Shown here piece after piece: positions 11,601 through 23,367 of a stretch of DNA of 64,000 nt. The position numbers and the translations under genes are program-made. The notes under the pieces are model-generated. The model was not told where the DNA came from. It did no database searches and was given only the letters and a program-made list of their open reading frames with translations. Origin of the DNA: Asterias amurensis (lineage: Eukaryota > Echinodermata > Asteroidea > Forcipulatida > Asteriidae); assembly GCF_032118995.1 (NCBI RefSeq), contig NC_092654.1, forward strand, positions 12,842,284 to 12,906,283, in the 5' to 3' direction. Numbering within the stretch: position 1 is the first letter of the stretch; each line of letters starts with the position of its first letter.

Positions 11601-14600
11601 GCCAACAACTCTTTTCGATCTTGAACTTCTACAGGTTTGTCAGTTTATGTTACTATATGGCCGTTTACATAAAGTGTTTACACTGCCAACAACTCTTTTG
11701 CTAGCAAAAACAGTTCTGTAATGTTCCTTTAAACAACAGAAATAAACAATGGTGACTGATTTTTATCCATATCGCTTATTTATAATACCTTTAAGCAACA
11801 AGGAAAACAAGTACACAAAATTAAAAATTCAAGAATCAACGGCATTGCTCTTCAATTTCAAAACCATGCAAAAGAGCATCAAGAATTGAGTCCAATATTA
11901 TGTGGCTTACGTCACATTAAAGTTAGACACGGAATGAACAAGTTCAAGTAAACTATTTGTTAATCTCTTTCAACCAATTCAAACTTACATATTTGTAAAA
12001 GAAAGTCAACACAAAATTCACTGATACATTCACATTTAAATTCATTGATTCATTTAAATTCACTGACACACGTACATTTACTATTAAAATTATAGACCTT
12101 TTGCAAGCTAACAAGCAAAGTTTTATTTTGGTTTTAATTTGGATGTATGAATAATGTTTCTTACCTCCTGTAGAATTTCATTGGGCAAGTATCTGACATC
12201 ACCCTCTTCTACCTTGGGATTGGCCAATGAAGTCACATGACCAAGATCACCTAAAAGATTGATAAATGGAAGTTATCAGTCTATGTCTGAATAAAAAATG
12301 TTCAAATAGTATTTGTAAAAGTTTTATCGGGCAGTTGTTGAGAGTATTTTGACACTCTCGATCACTGTCTGGTATGGCAACACATTGGCAGATGACCGAA
12401 AACGCCTCAATCGTGTAGTCGGCACTGCTAGCTTTATTATTGGTCGTGAGCTTCCTGCTTTGGATAAACTTTATACTGCTCGGGTTCTGAAGAAATCTAG
12501 ATCTATTACTTCGGATGAATTTCACCCTGCGAATAGTTTGTTTGAATTAATGAGATCAGGTAAGCGATATAGAGCGATCAGAGCCTACTCCAACCGTACT
12601 CGCAATAAGGTGCAATAAGGTTACTTAATTTTGTAACTGTTATTGTCTCTCTGCATAATGTGCGCATACTGTTTATTTGTTCGTTATTGTATGCCTATGT
12701 GGTTTAAGGGTTTTCTGTATTTTTTGTAATTTTCGTAATTTTTAGACTCGCAAGCCGAAGTGAATTTCACTGTATTTTATATGTATTTATATGTGTGACA
12801 ATAAACAATTGAATTGAATTGAATTGATTGAATTAAAATTTCCAAGAAGGTTGCACCAAGTATCTGTAACTCACATTTGACCCGCTTTGCAAAAAAGAGC
12901 CCTTATAGGTTTATCTACAGATTGCAATCTGCTACATGTCTCCAACATACACCAAATTACAGCCTTTCCATCCATGTATAAATCCCAAAGTAAAATATGC
13001 GACATAAGGGCCATGTTTATGTGGTAGAACAAAGATCAAGCACGGTTCATACTCTCTGCAAATGCAAATGTGATACAAATCTTTACGCCACAAATCTGTA
13101 ATTAATAATTTGCAACAGTTGAGCAGTGCTCAACTCGGCTCCTGCGAAACATTTGCTGCGAAAACAGCCATGTGACTTCAAAATTCGCTTTGGGTTCGCA
13201 GGAGGTTTAAAACGGGCTTCACTCGTTCATAAAAATAATATGCTTCTTACCAATTTTATAGACGGTTGCTTTGTGCTCTGCAAGAAGCTGATTTTCCACA
13301 TCATTGTCTGGATTGTTCTCTTTGTAACTATCGCTGAGTGAAGGCTCCCCTGTTACACTTTCCTTCTTTGAGATAAAGATATTGCCTGTTGAGAAACCCA
13401 GGGGAAAATGTTTTAGACATAAAAAAATTACAACTCACTTTCACTTAATAGATTATGGAGTAGAATCAATCACTTTTGCAACATTCACAGTATTTTTATC
13501 CGCATGAGGGTGGGAGAACCACATAACTGTGATGCAAAACAAGCAACAACAAATACATTTTTCATTTGCACTGTTAGTATTCAGATTATGTACTTGATAA
13601 AAGGAAATAACATACACAAAAATAAAACAAAACAGTGGTGCACGGAGGTTCGCCATTGAAGAAAGTAAACAACCTTTTGTTTTTGAAGAGCCTCTGCAAC
13701 CAGCATTTTCCCTTAAAAGTGGTCGGCTGGCCAAATGGCAATTAAAACACAAGAGGACAAGTCAAAATACTCTCCAAGTGGACAGCTGGCACATTCACTG
13801 TTGACAAATATTCCTATTTAACAGCTGCTTTTTCATATGAATTATGCATGAGAGAAACAACTTGTGAACTAGTTAAAGCCATTATACACTTTCGGTAAAC
13901 AGTATTGTCCAAGTCCCACACTTCGTGTATCACAACTTATATACAAAATAACAATCTTGTGGAAATTTAGGCTCAATCGGACATCGGAGTCAGGAGAAAA
14001 TAACGGGAAAACCCACTCCTGTTTTCGCGCGTTTCGTCGTGTCATGACATGTGTTTATAACAAATCCGTAATTCTCGTTAACGAGAATTTATATTGTTTT
14101 ACCGTTTTCTCAAAAAGTAAAGCATTTCATGGACTAATATTTCAAGAGAAGTCTTTCACCATTACCTTCTGTAAACCCTGTAAATTATTTGTAAATCTGT
14201 GAACTTTTTTTTTTTTTTCTGTACCGAAAGGGTCCAATGGCTTTAAAATGACAAGCTAACCGTGCCGGCAGCATAGTCTCTGTAAAAGAAAAGGGTAAAC
14301 CCAGATCTCCACAACATTTGCGTTCGCTGTGGTGCCTTTGCAAAGTTCCAATGCAAAATTGCATTTTCAGAGAGGGAACCTGGCAAGAGGAAACCTGCTG
14401 TGCCTCTTCAAGAGCAAAGTTCAAGGACTGCAAACCCCTGGAAATTTTGAATCATTATAGTGAAAAGAAACTGACCTGGTTTAATGTCCAGATGAACTAG
14501 TCCTTGTGAGTGAATGTAGTGTAGCCCTTGCACTAACTGGTACAATAAATGCTTCAATTGCGGCTCAGAGAAATACTGGCCCCTCTGTTGGTTCTGGAAG

Positions 14601-17600
14601 AGAACATCTGCTAAACTGCCTCCTGTAAAATGGAGAAGACGACAACGTAAGAAATTCAAATCCTACTTCCTGAAGAATATTATAAAGGAAGACTCAAGAG
14701 GACATGGGTCTAAAGTAATGTCATAAATATTTCAATTTCAAGTGAAAATTGAGTGATGGAGCTCCTTACCATTGCAGTATTCATTCTGTATGATCATGTG
14801 ATTATTCTCAGCCCAAGCAGAGTAGTACCGCACGACGTGAACATGGGTGCCGAGAACTGCGTGAGCGTACACCTCATTCAACGCTATCTGCCTGAAGGTA
14901 AAAAGAGAAGATGATACACAAATGTATTTAGTAAACATTACTACTATTGGAATGCTGGCCCAAGATGCACAATATTCACATCCTCGCTTATTTTTGTGTG
15001 TGTCAGGGCCAAGTCTCAGGAGCGCTTATTGTATAAAAAGCACAGCTTGTTTTGAGTGTTTCTTGCCTGGTCTAGCAGCAGTATCAGTGTTCTTCCTTTA
15101 CAGTGCTTCGCTGGCCAAATGACAGTTAGAACACTTGAGGGCCAGTCAAAATACACTCCAAGCAGTCCAGCCGGCTAGTACATGTATAGTGTTGGAAAGC
15201 AGTCTTGTTTCACTTGAAATCTGGACAAGTGAAAAGGCTGACGGACTAGTGAAATAATGTGCTAACTGGTCAGGCTGGCTGGTCACTGGAAAAGTTACAG
15301 TAAGTGTTAAGGCCCAGTTACATAGGCCGGCCCTTGATTACGATAATGGGCAAGAGGCTATGGCTTCAAAGTTACTCTAGGCCTGAAATATGCAATATTC
15401 ATTATGTAAAGTTCTTAATTAGGCCTTTGTAAATTAATATTAAATGTGAAGAGATATTATGTAACATTCAGAATACTTGTGGAGGAACAATAATACTATA
15501 AAGTTACAAATTAGGCCTCACTAAATTATATTAAATGTGAAGTGATAATTTAATAATATTTAATGGTTTTAAATACAGGATGGTAGAGCTTACAAAATAG
15601 TTTCAGATAGTGTTTATGTTTTGTATGATTAATTAACCATGCACATGTGTATATTTGTACATGAAAAAAACAAACCAGTGAAATATTTGGGGCTTAATCT
15701 GTTATGTAAGTCAGGAGAAAATAGTGAAATACCATGCACAAGTTTCACACATCATTCTTAATTTTTGTTTAAAGGAACGTTACAGAATTGGTAAGAAACA
15801 AAAATCGTGAAGATCACAGATTTACATAAAACAAAAAAAGCAGTCTTGTTTCACTTGAAATCTGGACAAGTGAAAAGGCTGACGAACTAGTGAAATAATG
15901 TGCTAACTGGTCAGGCTGGCTGGTCACTGGAAAAGTTACAGTAAGTGTTAAGGCCCAGTTACACAGGCCGGCCCTTGATTACGATAATGAAATAGGTAAC
16001 AATAAAAATGCATGCCCTCGATTGGTTGAAATGCTCCACGTAGAATACGCCCAAGCTCATTCAACCATTAGAGGGCGTGCATTTTTATCGTTATCGTTTT
16101 CGTTCTGGTTATCAGGGCCTGTGTGACTTGGCCTTTAACCCCTAAAATGAGGCACCTCCCATTGTATCACATCAAAGGTGTGATATTACGGTTGCTTCTT
16201 TAGAAAAAGAAAAAAAATCAGAACAGTCTCTTAATTTTTGTTCCAGCAACATTTTTTACCTAAAAGTCCTGCAGTCTTGAGGATTTTCCCTCAAAACTTG
16301 AGCCCCGTTTGTACTTACTCAAACGCTGATCCTGCGATGGGGTTCTTTGATTTCTTGATTGCGTAGAAGCAGCCATCCAACCTGTTGATGCATTTGAAGA
16401 CGGCTCCGAATTCACCCGATCCTATCTTGCAGACCTCCACAAATTCCTCGTTGTAGCGGGAGATATTTGTCTCTCTCAGAGCGATACGCTATTTGAGGAA
16501 GGACAAAGCGTGAGATTCATTATTATTGCATGGTATCTAAACTACACTGCCAGTTGATAATTTATAGTTACTTCTATCTGTACATTTTACATTCTCTCCT
16601 ATCCATGTTTTTGTTGTGTTGTCTTTGCTTAGATAGTGTTTATGTCTATAAAAAGGGTTGTTCCCATAGAGCTATATATATACAATCCTTGGCTGGTTGA
16701 ACAGCCTCCTTACTCACTTCTTATTTTGTTATATTTTTCCATTAACATTATGATTGGTTATGTTTCCTCTTTGCTGGCATTGTACATGTACACTTAATGT
16801 CCCAATGATTCTGTCTATTATTGGTTTGAGTATGGAAATAAATGTTTCATTAAGTTTAATTGACTTTCTTTTTAAATGATACACTGTGGTGCAAAGGCCA
16901 GTTTAGAGTCAGTCAGTCAGTCAAGCGACTGAAAACTTGTTGCGCGATCTTTTAGTCAAAACAGTTTATACTAGATCACTGAACCATGCGACTAGTCCCT
17001 GAAGACGCTGGCAATCATCAACTTTCGATGATTATCATCAGGAGAACGACTAGAAACCAGCCTTGAAGTTCAACTTAATATTAAGTTCAGAGATAGTTTA
17101 CTTACTTAAAATTAATTTAAATTTTCAGTCTGAGCATCAATAGATATTTCATCGGCTCAGAGTAGAAAGGACAATAGTTGGAACGATTATCAAGATGGGG
17201 CGGAACAAATACAGAGCACAAATAAAAGAACTAAATTGAGACCAGTCACTGGCAGTCAGCTCAGAGCAGATAGGACTTCAAAGTCAGCTCAGAGCACAAA
17301 GAACTCATTAGACCTAGAAAGACCCAGTCAGCTTAAAGAGCATTTACAGCAGGAAACCTGAACAGACCCAGTCAGCTCAGAGCAGAAAGGACTTAAAATA
17401 CATCAGGCTTTTAAATTCCTTTCTGCTCTGAGCTGACTGGGTCTTACTAAGTTCTTTGTATTTTTTAAGCCAATTGGGTCTTTCTTAGGCAAACTTAATT
17501 ATAATTGCAAATCAAATTACAATACAATCATTGTATATATGCTTCTAATCCCTGCAGACATCTTCAACAGCAAGAATTCTCTCTGTATTGTTCAAGGCCA

Positions 17601-19545
17601 AACTTACCTTGCAAGGATTGGTTAATACACACACGTCCTCATCATCATCGTCTATGTTGTTATAATCCATGTCCATGTTCCACAAAGCACCCACTCCTCT
17701 GAACACAAAGTAGACAACAAAAGCAAAGATAAAGTCAGCAACTGTATATTTTAAAATGATTTAGGATGAGAGTCATAGCTGACCCAAAAATTGCTGGTGA
17801 TGAGTGTGATCATCTATTTTGTTTAGTGTTTGACTTTTTCAAAAAGTAACAACTAACAAGAACCATTATGCTTAGGCTACCTGCTGAGTTATGTCGCATT
17901 TTCAACCGGTATCTTATCTTTATCATAACATAGATGGAATTTCAAATTTGCATTCATAACTGATTTAAGTGCGATTTGATTTCTGTTCAAAGTTCAATTT
18001 CGACAGTCAACAAAAGATTGTCATTTACATATCAATGTCATTCCTGCACAGAGAAGATAGTGCTGTGTGGGAGCGATCCAGACCAAAGTATTAAAACCGT
18101 TGGACACACAACACCTTTTGAAAGCAATATTGCACAGTCCTGCAGTGAGTGATACTTGACAATCACAAGGGCAGTTGCCTCAGTTGTCACTGGTCATTGC
18201 CCTGGGGGCCCTAGTTCAATTTCAAAGTAGTTGGGATGACCACAACCCTCTATCCTCCCAACACGGCAACAGTCGCAGAGGATGGAGTGATACCGTATAG
18301 TTCAACTAACTAACTATGGTGCCTCTTAAATTTCCATTTTGTTCAAAATTTCCTCACTATTAAGTACCTAAGAAACACCGTGACCTTGGTGCCCGTCTGT
18401 TACTCATACGGTTCGTTCCGCTACGATAGCGGAACATAGCGGAAGGAACCTGACCATAGCTCAAAATTCTAGGAGTTTTTGTTCGTGCCCCCTTTCTTTA
18501 GAAAACAGAACTGTGAACATCAGGCGGCTGTGTGATGTTTACAATTATTAATTTAATAATAAATTAAGCATTACTGTCTATACTTTTGAAGACACAAATA
18601 AAACCTACCCTACTACATTTACATACTTCAAACTAGAGTAGGCCTATAAAAAATAAAGGAATTCCCTTGGAGTTCGACCGACACCCTACACACACATTAA
18701 TAATAAAATTAAACATCTACTCTACAAAAAAAAATTAACACGCTAATTAAAATTGAATCACACACAGACATGACAGAAGATGAAGAAAGTGAAATTTGAA
18801 TGCGAGTTTCAATCACTCTCACTCACTCTTTCCTCTGTCGTTTCTTCCTGGAGGCACTCAGAACCAACCCCGATGGCGTGAAGGGATTTACATTTGCCAA
18901 CTTGGCATCCTTCCTACTGTTCGTGGGTCCCAATCGAGGGGCAGATTTCGTTTGTCTAACATCCAGCTCATTCTTGTGTTTACTCCCAAATAAACGACTG
19001 CTTCCCAAACCGCGACCCCCTCTTCGTTGTGATGATCCAGTGGTGGTCGTGATCACTGGTCTTGAACGTTCAATCAGGGATTTCGGTGTGTGCGGTGTGT
19101 CAAAGAGACGCAGGTTCCGAAGACGCTTGTGAGGCGGTGTGGACGACGGGCTGTCGCTGCTGTCTTGACGGCGTAGCGTGAGGCGTGGCCCCGCTTGGTT
19201 TTTAAACAACATCGGTGAGGAGTCCGGACTTGATGATAGACGGCTGACTGGAGACTGGTCCACCGATCTTCTTGATTTTCTGGAAGAAGGGCTATGTTGT
19301 GGTGTACCAAAGCTTGGATCCCAAGCTTCCATGGAAGTGTCCATCATAAAGTCATCTTTGGCATCGGAGTTTGTGAGGGACATTATTGAATCGGAGCCCG
19401 TACTGGCCGAAGTGTCGATCAGCGAGTCGGATTCTTCCTCGTCGGGACTTTCGCCCCCATTACATTCCCGAAAATCTAGCCTTTGAACGGGTGATCCACC
19501 ATAATTACCTACAAAAAGGGTCTTCGCTGGAGTTATCACAGACAT
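8655..19545 (-). CDS. WEE1: Wee1-like mitotic inhibitor kinase
   Basis: Nuclear kinase that phosphorylates CDK1 on the inhibitory tyrosine and delays mitosis. Ten coding exons (minus): 18827-19545, 17608-17698, 16319-16488, 14770-14891, 14476-14622, 13251-13385, 12165-12250, 10347-10514, 9425-9564, 8655-8772. All junctions are GT/AG, phases agree, 631 aa result (human 646). Residues 1-270 are Ser/Pro-rich and include NPFTP at 220-224. The kinase domain starts near 286: GSGEFG 293-298, lysine K315 in YAIKK, NEYCNG near 366, catalytic HLDIKPGN with D413, DLG at 463-465 in place of DFG as in other Wee1 proteins, and KADIFALAL in exon 8. The end [17 protein letters not shown] nearly equals the vertebrate C-terminus. 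I start at ATG 19545 ([13 protein letters not shown]); no upstream in-frame ATG is seen. Introns carry many repeats and an intragenic copy. Confidence 0.97.
9684..10137. mobile_element. AGGCCTG MITE interrupted by a nested MITE (WEE1 intron 8)
   Basis: Outer ends GCAGGCCTG and CAGGCCTGC. A second element with ends GGGCCCAATTTCATAG / CTATGAAATTGGGCCC lies inside at 9829-10111. The same pair nested in the same order occurs at 32761-33164. Confidence 0.8.
9829..10111. mobile_element. MITE, GGGCCCAATTTCATAG family (nested)
   Basis: 283 bp with long terminal inverted repeats, GGGCCCAATTTCATAGCGCT and its inverse. The interior is itself built of repeated GTTAGCAG/CTTAAGC-type motifs. Confidence 0.85.
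10841..11324. repeat. Intron 7 segment copied into intron 3 of WEE1
   Basis: About 484 bp nearly identical to 15350-15832. The right end runs into the foldback MITE at 11259-11734, which is complete here but truncated in the other copy, so this is the likelier donor. Confidence 0.9.
11259..11734. mobile_element. MITE with GTTTAAAGGAACGTTACA ends
   Basis: Left end GTTTAAAGGAACGTTACA and right end TGTAATGTTCCTTTAAAC. The interior has an 84-bp tandem duplication (11532-11615 and 11616-11699) beginning CGATCTTGAACTTCTACAGG. Confidence 0.75.
12344..12836 (+). mobile_element. Truncated LINE, 3' end only (CR1/L2-like), in WEE1 intron 6
   Basis: An open frame at 12349-12618 encodes the C-terminal tail of a non-LTR reverse transcriptase ORF: VWYGNTL near its start, [14 protein letters not shown], then [19 protein letters not shown] and a stop. 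It is followed by a 3' UTR and ends in a GAATT pentamer tail (about 12805-12836), typical of 3'-anchored retrotransposition. It is 5'-truncated and lies antisense to WEE1. Clade is inferred from the tail motif only. Confidence 0.8.
13115..13215. mobile_element. MITE family C fragment (AAGCCCGGTT type)
   Basis: Shares GTGCTCAACT, CTGCGAAACATT and GAAAACAGCCATGTGAC with the fuller copies at 53569-53729, 55346-55504 and 60159-60338. One end resembles ACGGGCTT; the other is worn. Confidence 0.55.
13873..14246. mobile_element. MITE with TTAAAGCCATTATACACTTT ends (WEE1 intron 5)
   Basis: 374 bp, TTAA at both borders; right end ACCGAAAGGGTCCAATGGCT mirrors the left end imperfectly. Related in layout to family A (internal ATCACAACTTATATACAAAATAAC) but with different termini. 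Confidence 0.7.
15196..15348. repeat. 153-bp direct repeat, left copy (WEE1 intron 3)
   Basis: Nearly identical (about 2 mismatches) to 15837-15989. The pair flanks the inserted intron 7 segment. It includes the first 42 bp of the MITE at 15948-16138, so the duplication post-dates that MITE. Confidence 0.93.
15350..15832. repeat. Copy of WEE1 intron 7 sequence in intron 3
   Basis: Nearly identical to 10841-11324; begins GGCAAGAGGCTATGGCTTC and stops at TTTACATAAAAC followed by a short A-run. It contains only the first ~70 bp of the MITE that is complete in intron 7. Confidence 0.93.
15837..15989. repeat. 153-bp direct repeat, right copy
   Basis: Second member of the flanking pair (see 15196-15348); here the MITE that it overlaps continues intact. 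Confidence 0.93.
15948..16138. mobile_element. MITE, TTAAGGCCCAGTTACACAGG ends
   Basis: 191 bp with left end TTAAGGCCCAGTTACACAGG and right end CCTGTGTGACTTGGCCTTTAA-like inverse, plus inner inverted pair GATAACGATAAAAATGCA / TGCATTTTTATCGTTATC-type sequences. Confidence 0.75.
17364..17444. repeat. Perfect 28-bp inverted repeat in WEE1 intron 2
   Basis: Arms 17364-17391 and 17417-17444 are exact inverses with a 25-bp loop. Single copies of the arm core CAGCTCAGAGCAGA also occur at about 17260, 17285 and in weaker form at 17150 and 17325. Confidence 0.93.
17699..18826 (-). other. WEE1 intron 1
   Basis: No known repeat recognised with confidence. It contains a small inverted pair around 18410-18450 (GTTCCGCT ACGAT AGCGGAAC). 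Confidence 0.5.
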
Positions 19546-19654
19546 GATGAACTTAAATCCACGAACAATAATCCACAATTAATGAATAAGTCTAATTAAA
19601 TCTTGTACACAGATGAAAAACAGCAGGCATGACTCAACGTTTACGTAGAAATTA

Positions 19655-19725
19655 CCCTTTACAAAAAATGGCGCGCCTCTGTAGCGGTTACGCGTTACAA
19701 TCGAATTTGACCAATCAGAGGCCGT
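19655..19725 (-). promoter_or_regulatory. Probable WEE1 promoter elements
   Basis: About 110-170 bases upstream of the WEE1 ATG are GGCGCGCC (E2F-like, near 19671-19678), a CGCGTTACG element and an intact CCAAT box (GACCAATCAG near 19709). These are usual for cell-cycle promoters; assignment is by position and motif only. Confidence 0.45.
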
Positions 19726-21344
19726 TTAAGGATCCTCCTTCCCAGAGGTACTAAAAGTAACAGATTCAATTGCGTGTAGACACAAAACACGAGGTTGAAA
19801 ACTCAAAGTTCAGTGACCCGTATTATCTATGCCAGCGTGTTTTTCTGACTTACTCATGCGTCATCTCATCACCACTAATTTGCATGATAATTGGGACATC
19901 GCGTCATTGAAAAAAAAATCCCCAAACAAGGAAAAACAAACATGAACTACATTTCAAACGGGTAACAAGTTCATATACGACGAACGACTAAAAATAGAAA
20001 CACTCAAATTGGATAACGGTACTTTTATTTAAACGTTTATAGGCCCACCCGCCTGTCCAATTAGAACTCGGTCTGCAAGTGACATAAACAAAACAAGTCA
20101 ATCAAGTGCTTAGTGACCTTAGGAGGTCGCTCTACTTCCAATATATTTTCACAGCGGACAAGCTTTTTCAAGCTTGTTGTATATTCTTTAAAGTTCCCAG
20201 ATTCTTGTTTTAATCGTTTATGCTTCTTGTATTTAATTTGCTATGATTGTCCACAGTTTAAACATAGAGGAACTACATTATGAGGCAATATTGTCTATAA
20301 TTATGAACAAATTGTATCACATTTATTTAATTTGCTACTTCTGTCCACTTGTATTGTATTTTAAAGAACTACATTATGTTGCAATTGTCTATAATTATAA
20401 ACAAACTTTATACATAATATTTCACACCAAAATAAACCGAAATAACTAGACTATAATTTATTTCCTCCATGACTATAAAGCCTCTCGCAGCAGCAACTGC
20501 AATCATTGGAGGTGATACAGCCCTTTTTTACAAAATGTTCATTCATCTCTCGATCCATAGTTATATCATGGAGGAAGGATTCGGTTATATGTACAATCAT
20601 TCCAAACTGATATTGAAAACCGCCATAATCAACTTCTGATGACAATCTTGATTTCACCCTCCCAAAAATCTAAGTGAGTCCAATTACAAGTTTGGTATTT
20701 TCCTCATACACCAAAATGATGAGGATATTGGTGTTTCACAACTACCAAAAGTGTACCCTACCTTTAACTTAAGTTTGGGGAATATTTCACCCACCAATTA
20801 TATTTCAGCTTACTTGCAAAAAAAGGAACACCATTTAATTTTACAAATATGCATTCTATTAAATATACCTATTGATACATTCCTCTCACAAAAGAGAAAT
20901 AAGCTACAAACAAACTTTAACAAATAGAACCTCAAACATATATACAATAATCAAATTTCTATTTCATATTATTGCAGCCTTAAGCTTTGGTAACAATATT
21001 ACAATATACTAAAATATAGGTTAGTGTATGGGAGTCAGTGAGAACCCACCATAAATCATTTTTAAAATGTTCAAAAGCAAAACACAGCATAAACGAAATG
21101 CATATTTAATTTCACAACAACTCTATACTTATACCTCTCAATAACGAGTTCAGCTTAAAAATAAACCTTTTAAAGGTAAGTTTGGAAGCACCGTCTTTCA
21201 ATTAGATTTTATTGGCCATATTGATCAACAGGCCTGCAAAAGGGGATGTGGGCTGATGCCCCTTATAATAATGCCCCAATAAATATCAATATAAAATAAT
21301 TAAAAAAATGAGAAAATAAATAAATAAATCCTGTTTACAGGTCT

Positions 21345-21536
21345 GGGCCTAATTTCATAAAGCTTGTAAGCACAAAAACCTGCTAAGCAGGAAAATCTTG
21401 CAAAGCAAAAACAGGTTACCAGCCAACATTCCATAAAGGTTTACGTTGTTGCAACTGGTGCCATAGTAATTTTTGGCTTAGCAAAGAAATTTGTCAAGCA
21501 GTATTTTCTGCAAAACAGCTTTATAAAATTGGGCCC
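21345..21536. mobile_element. MITE, GGGCCCAATTTCATA family
   Basis: Ends GGGCCTAATTTCATAAAGCT and AGCTTTATAAAATTGGGCCC; interior has ACAGGTTACCAGCC. Confidence 0.85.
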
Positions 21537-22224
21537 ATGGGTAATCAAAATCAAGTTGGCAATAATATCGACAGCTAATCTTATAAAAATGTAGTTGCTA
21601 CTTTGATTTCAAAACAGCCCACAAACACACAATCAAAATTAATCAATTAACAGTCTAAATAAACAACATTATACTTTTCCCAAAGTAACCCTCCACATTC
21701 ACTGTCCATAATAGACTATAAAACTACTTTGATGACGAAGATAATTAAGTCAGCATGTATAACTGTAATATTCTGCGATTTTAAACCCCAAAAAACATTT
21801 TCCAAAAGCCCAGAAATTAAATTTAGCTTAGTTTAATTGATATTTAAGTTTGAGGATCTTATTTGCAATAGTGGAAATGTTTGGGGGGTTTGTGTCTTTG
21901 ATGACAACAGGGATGAGATTGTTCAGACTTTTGGCCGAGTTCAGACTTTTAATGTCGGCCTGGTGAAAAAAATCAGACAATAATTTTTTCCACAAATAAA
22001 GAAATCCTGCTCATTGGTCTACCTCTCTAGTGCTTTGGATACCTTTTCCAAAAGCTCCTTGGAATCTATAACCCCAGGGGTTAGTTATCAAACAGTAGAA
22101 ATGGCATCATTTCAACATACCTTTGAATTTGTATCCAAGTTTCAGACTTTTTCGTTAGTAATGACTCTCAACCCTGTGATACAAGCAGGGACGTTGACAT
22201 AAAACACCTATAAGATTATGTCAT

Positions 22225-22400
22225 GAGACATAAGTGCACAAACACATAGGAATTTAAGTGCACAAACACATAGGAATGACTGTTCTAAATCCCATCCAAA
22301 GGACACACGTGTCATGACGGGGATTCAAACCCACACTCAGTTAATTAGAAACACAAGAGCTTGGGTTCGGTGTGCTTGTTCGCTCGGCTAAATGCGCTAC
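22225..22400 (-). mobile_element. tRNA-derived SINE (long variable arm type), fragment
   Basis: Minus strand shows a B-box-like GGGTTTGAATCCCCGTCATG and the following ACACGTGTGTCC, shared with 22618-22985, 26355-26640 and 51245-51530. Confidence 0.6.
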
Positions 22401-22617
22401 ATGTAACTTTTCATATTAGTACACAATCGTATAATAGTGAGTCTACTTATGCTTTACAATGTCCTTTACACTACCAGAAAAAGGAGAGACAAATAAACCC
22501 AGTGACTTTAATAGTAGTATTTATAATAATAATAATGGTTTTTTGCCTAAAAATGATGCTCATAGCACACAAGCACACTGACCCTACTCATTTGAGCCAG
22601 TTTTTCAATTTATAACA

Positions 22618-22985
22618 CTAATAATATTATAATAATAACAAATTCTTACATAGCGCGTTTCACAATAACAGTCTCAATGCGCTTTACATTAGTGCCCTGG
22701 TCATGGGGCCAATAATATACCGTTTAAATGTTTCTCAGCTCCCTTGGGGAGTAGATAGCCCGAGCTGCCGTGGCGCTCCAAAGGCTTTTTCATACACAAT
22801 CTCAACCTATACCCTCACAGGTACCCATTTATACCCCTGGGTGAAGAGAAGCAACTATAGTAAAGTATCTTGCTCTAGGACACAAGTGTCATGACGGGGA
22901 TTCGAACCCACCCTCTGGTGACGTAACCCACCAGAACTTGAATTTGATGCTATTGACCACAAGGTCATGACACTCTACACCTAGT
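22618..22985 (-). mobile_element. tRNA-derived SINE (long variable arm type)
   Basis: The tRNA-like head is at the right (minus-strand GGGTTCGAATCCCCGTCATG near 22888-22908). The body includes CAATGCGCTTTACATTAGTG and ends at an ATT-rich run on the left, the SINE 3' end. A body copy occurs at 48955-49165. Confidence 0.7.
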
Positions 22986-23367
22986 TAAGTGTCTTGCTCA
23001 AGAAAATAATAAAACTAAAGGCTGGTGCAATTAACCAGCCACAACATGTCTACAGTTAATTTTTCAAGAGTCTAAGTTTTCATAAAATGATTTAAGATCT
23101 GAACTGACACCTCCAAATAAAATGAGCACGAATCTTGACACAAAGAGGTAAAGTGCGTCACAACAATATATTTAGGAACACTACGTATCATTATGTCGGT
23201 TTTAAGGCCATTGTCCAGTCTGTTCTGGGTTTGCCAATCCGATTCAAAAAACTTACTAGGAGTTAGAACAATTTATACAATTTGGCAAGGCAAGCCATGA
23301 TATTAGCAGTTTTCACTTCAATATATATTTCTTTAAAAATACTTTAACAAAAACTATTTGCAAATAT

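Larger units (their letters stand above)
19726..23367. other. Spacer between WEE1 promoter and TCP11L1 3' end
   Basis: No gene seen. 20210-20450 carries two similar stretches (GAACTACATTATG...TATAATTATAAACAAA at about 20268 and 20365). A MITE sits at 21345-21536 and SINEs at 22225-22400 and 22618-22985. The last part is probably TCP11L1 3' UTR. Confidence 0.55.

Noticed and set aside
12349-12618. Possible host gene fragment in WEE1 intron 6
   Set aside because: Protein motif and pentamer tail identify it as a truncated LINE.
18823-19578. WEE1 start 11 codons further upstream
   Set aside because: That start is TTG; the first ATG in frame is at 19545 and fits the family.
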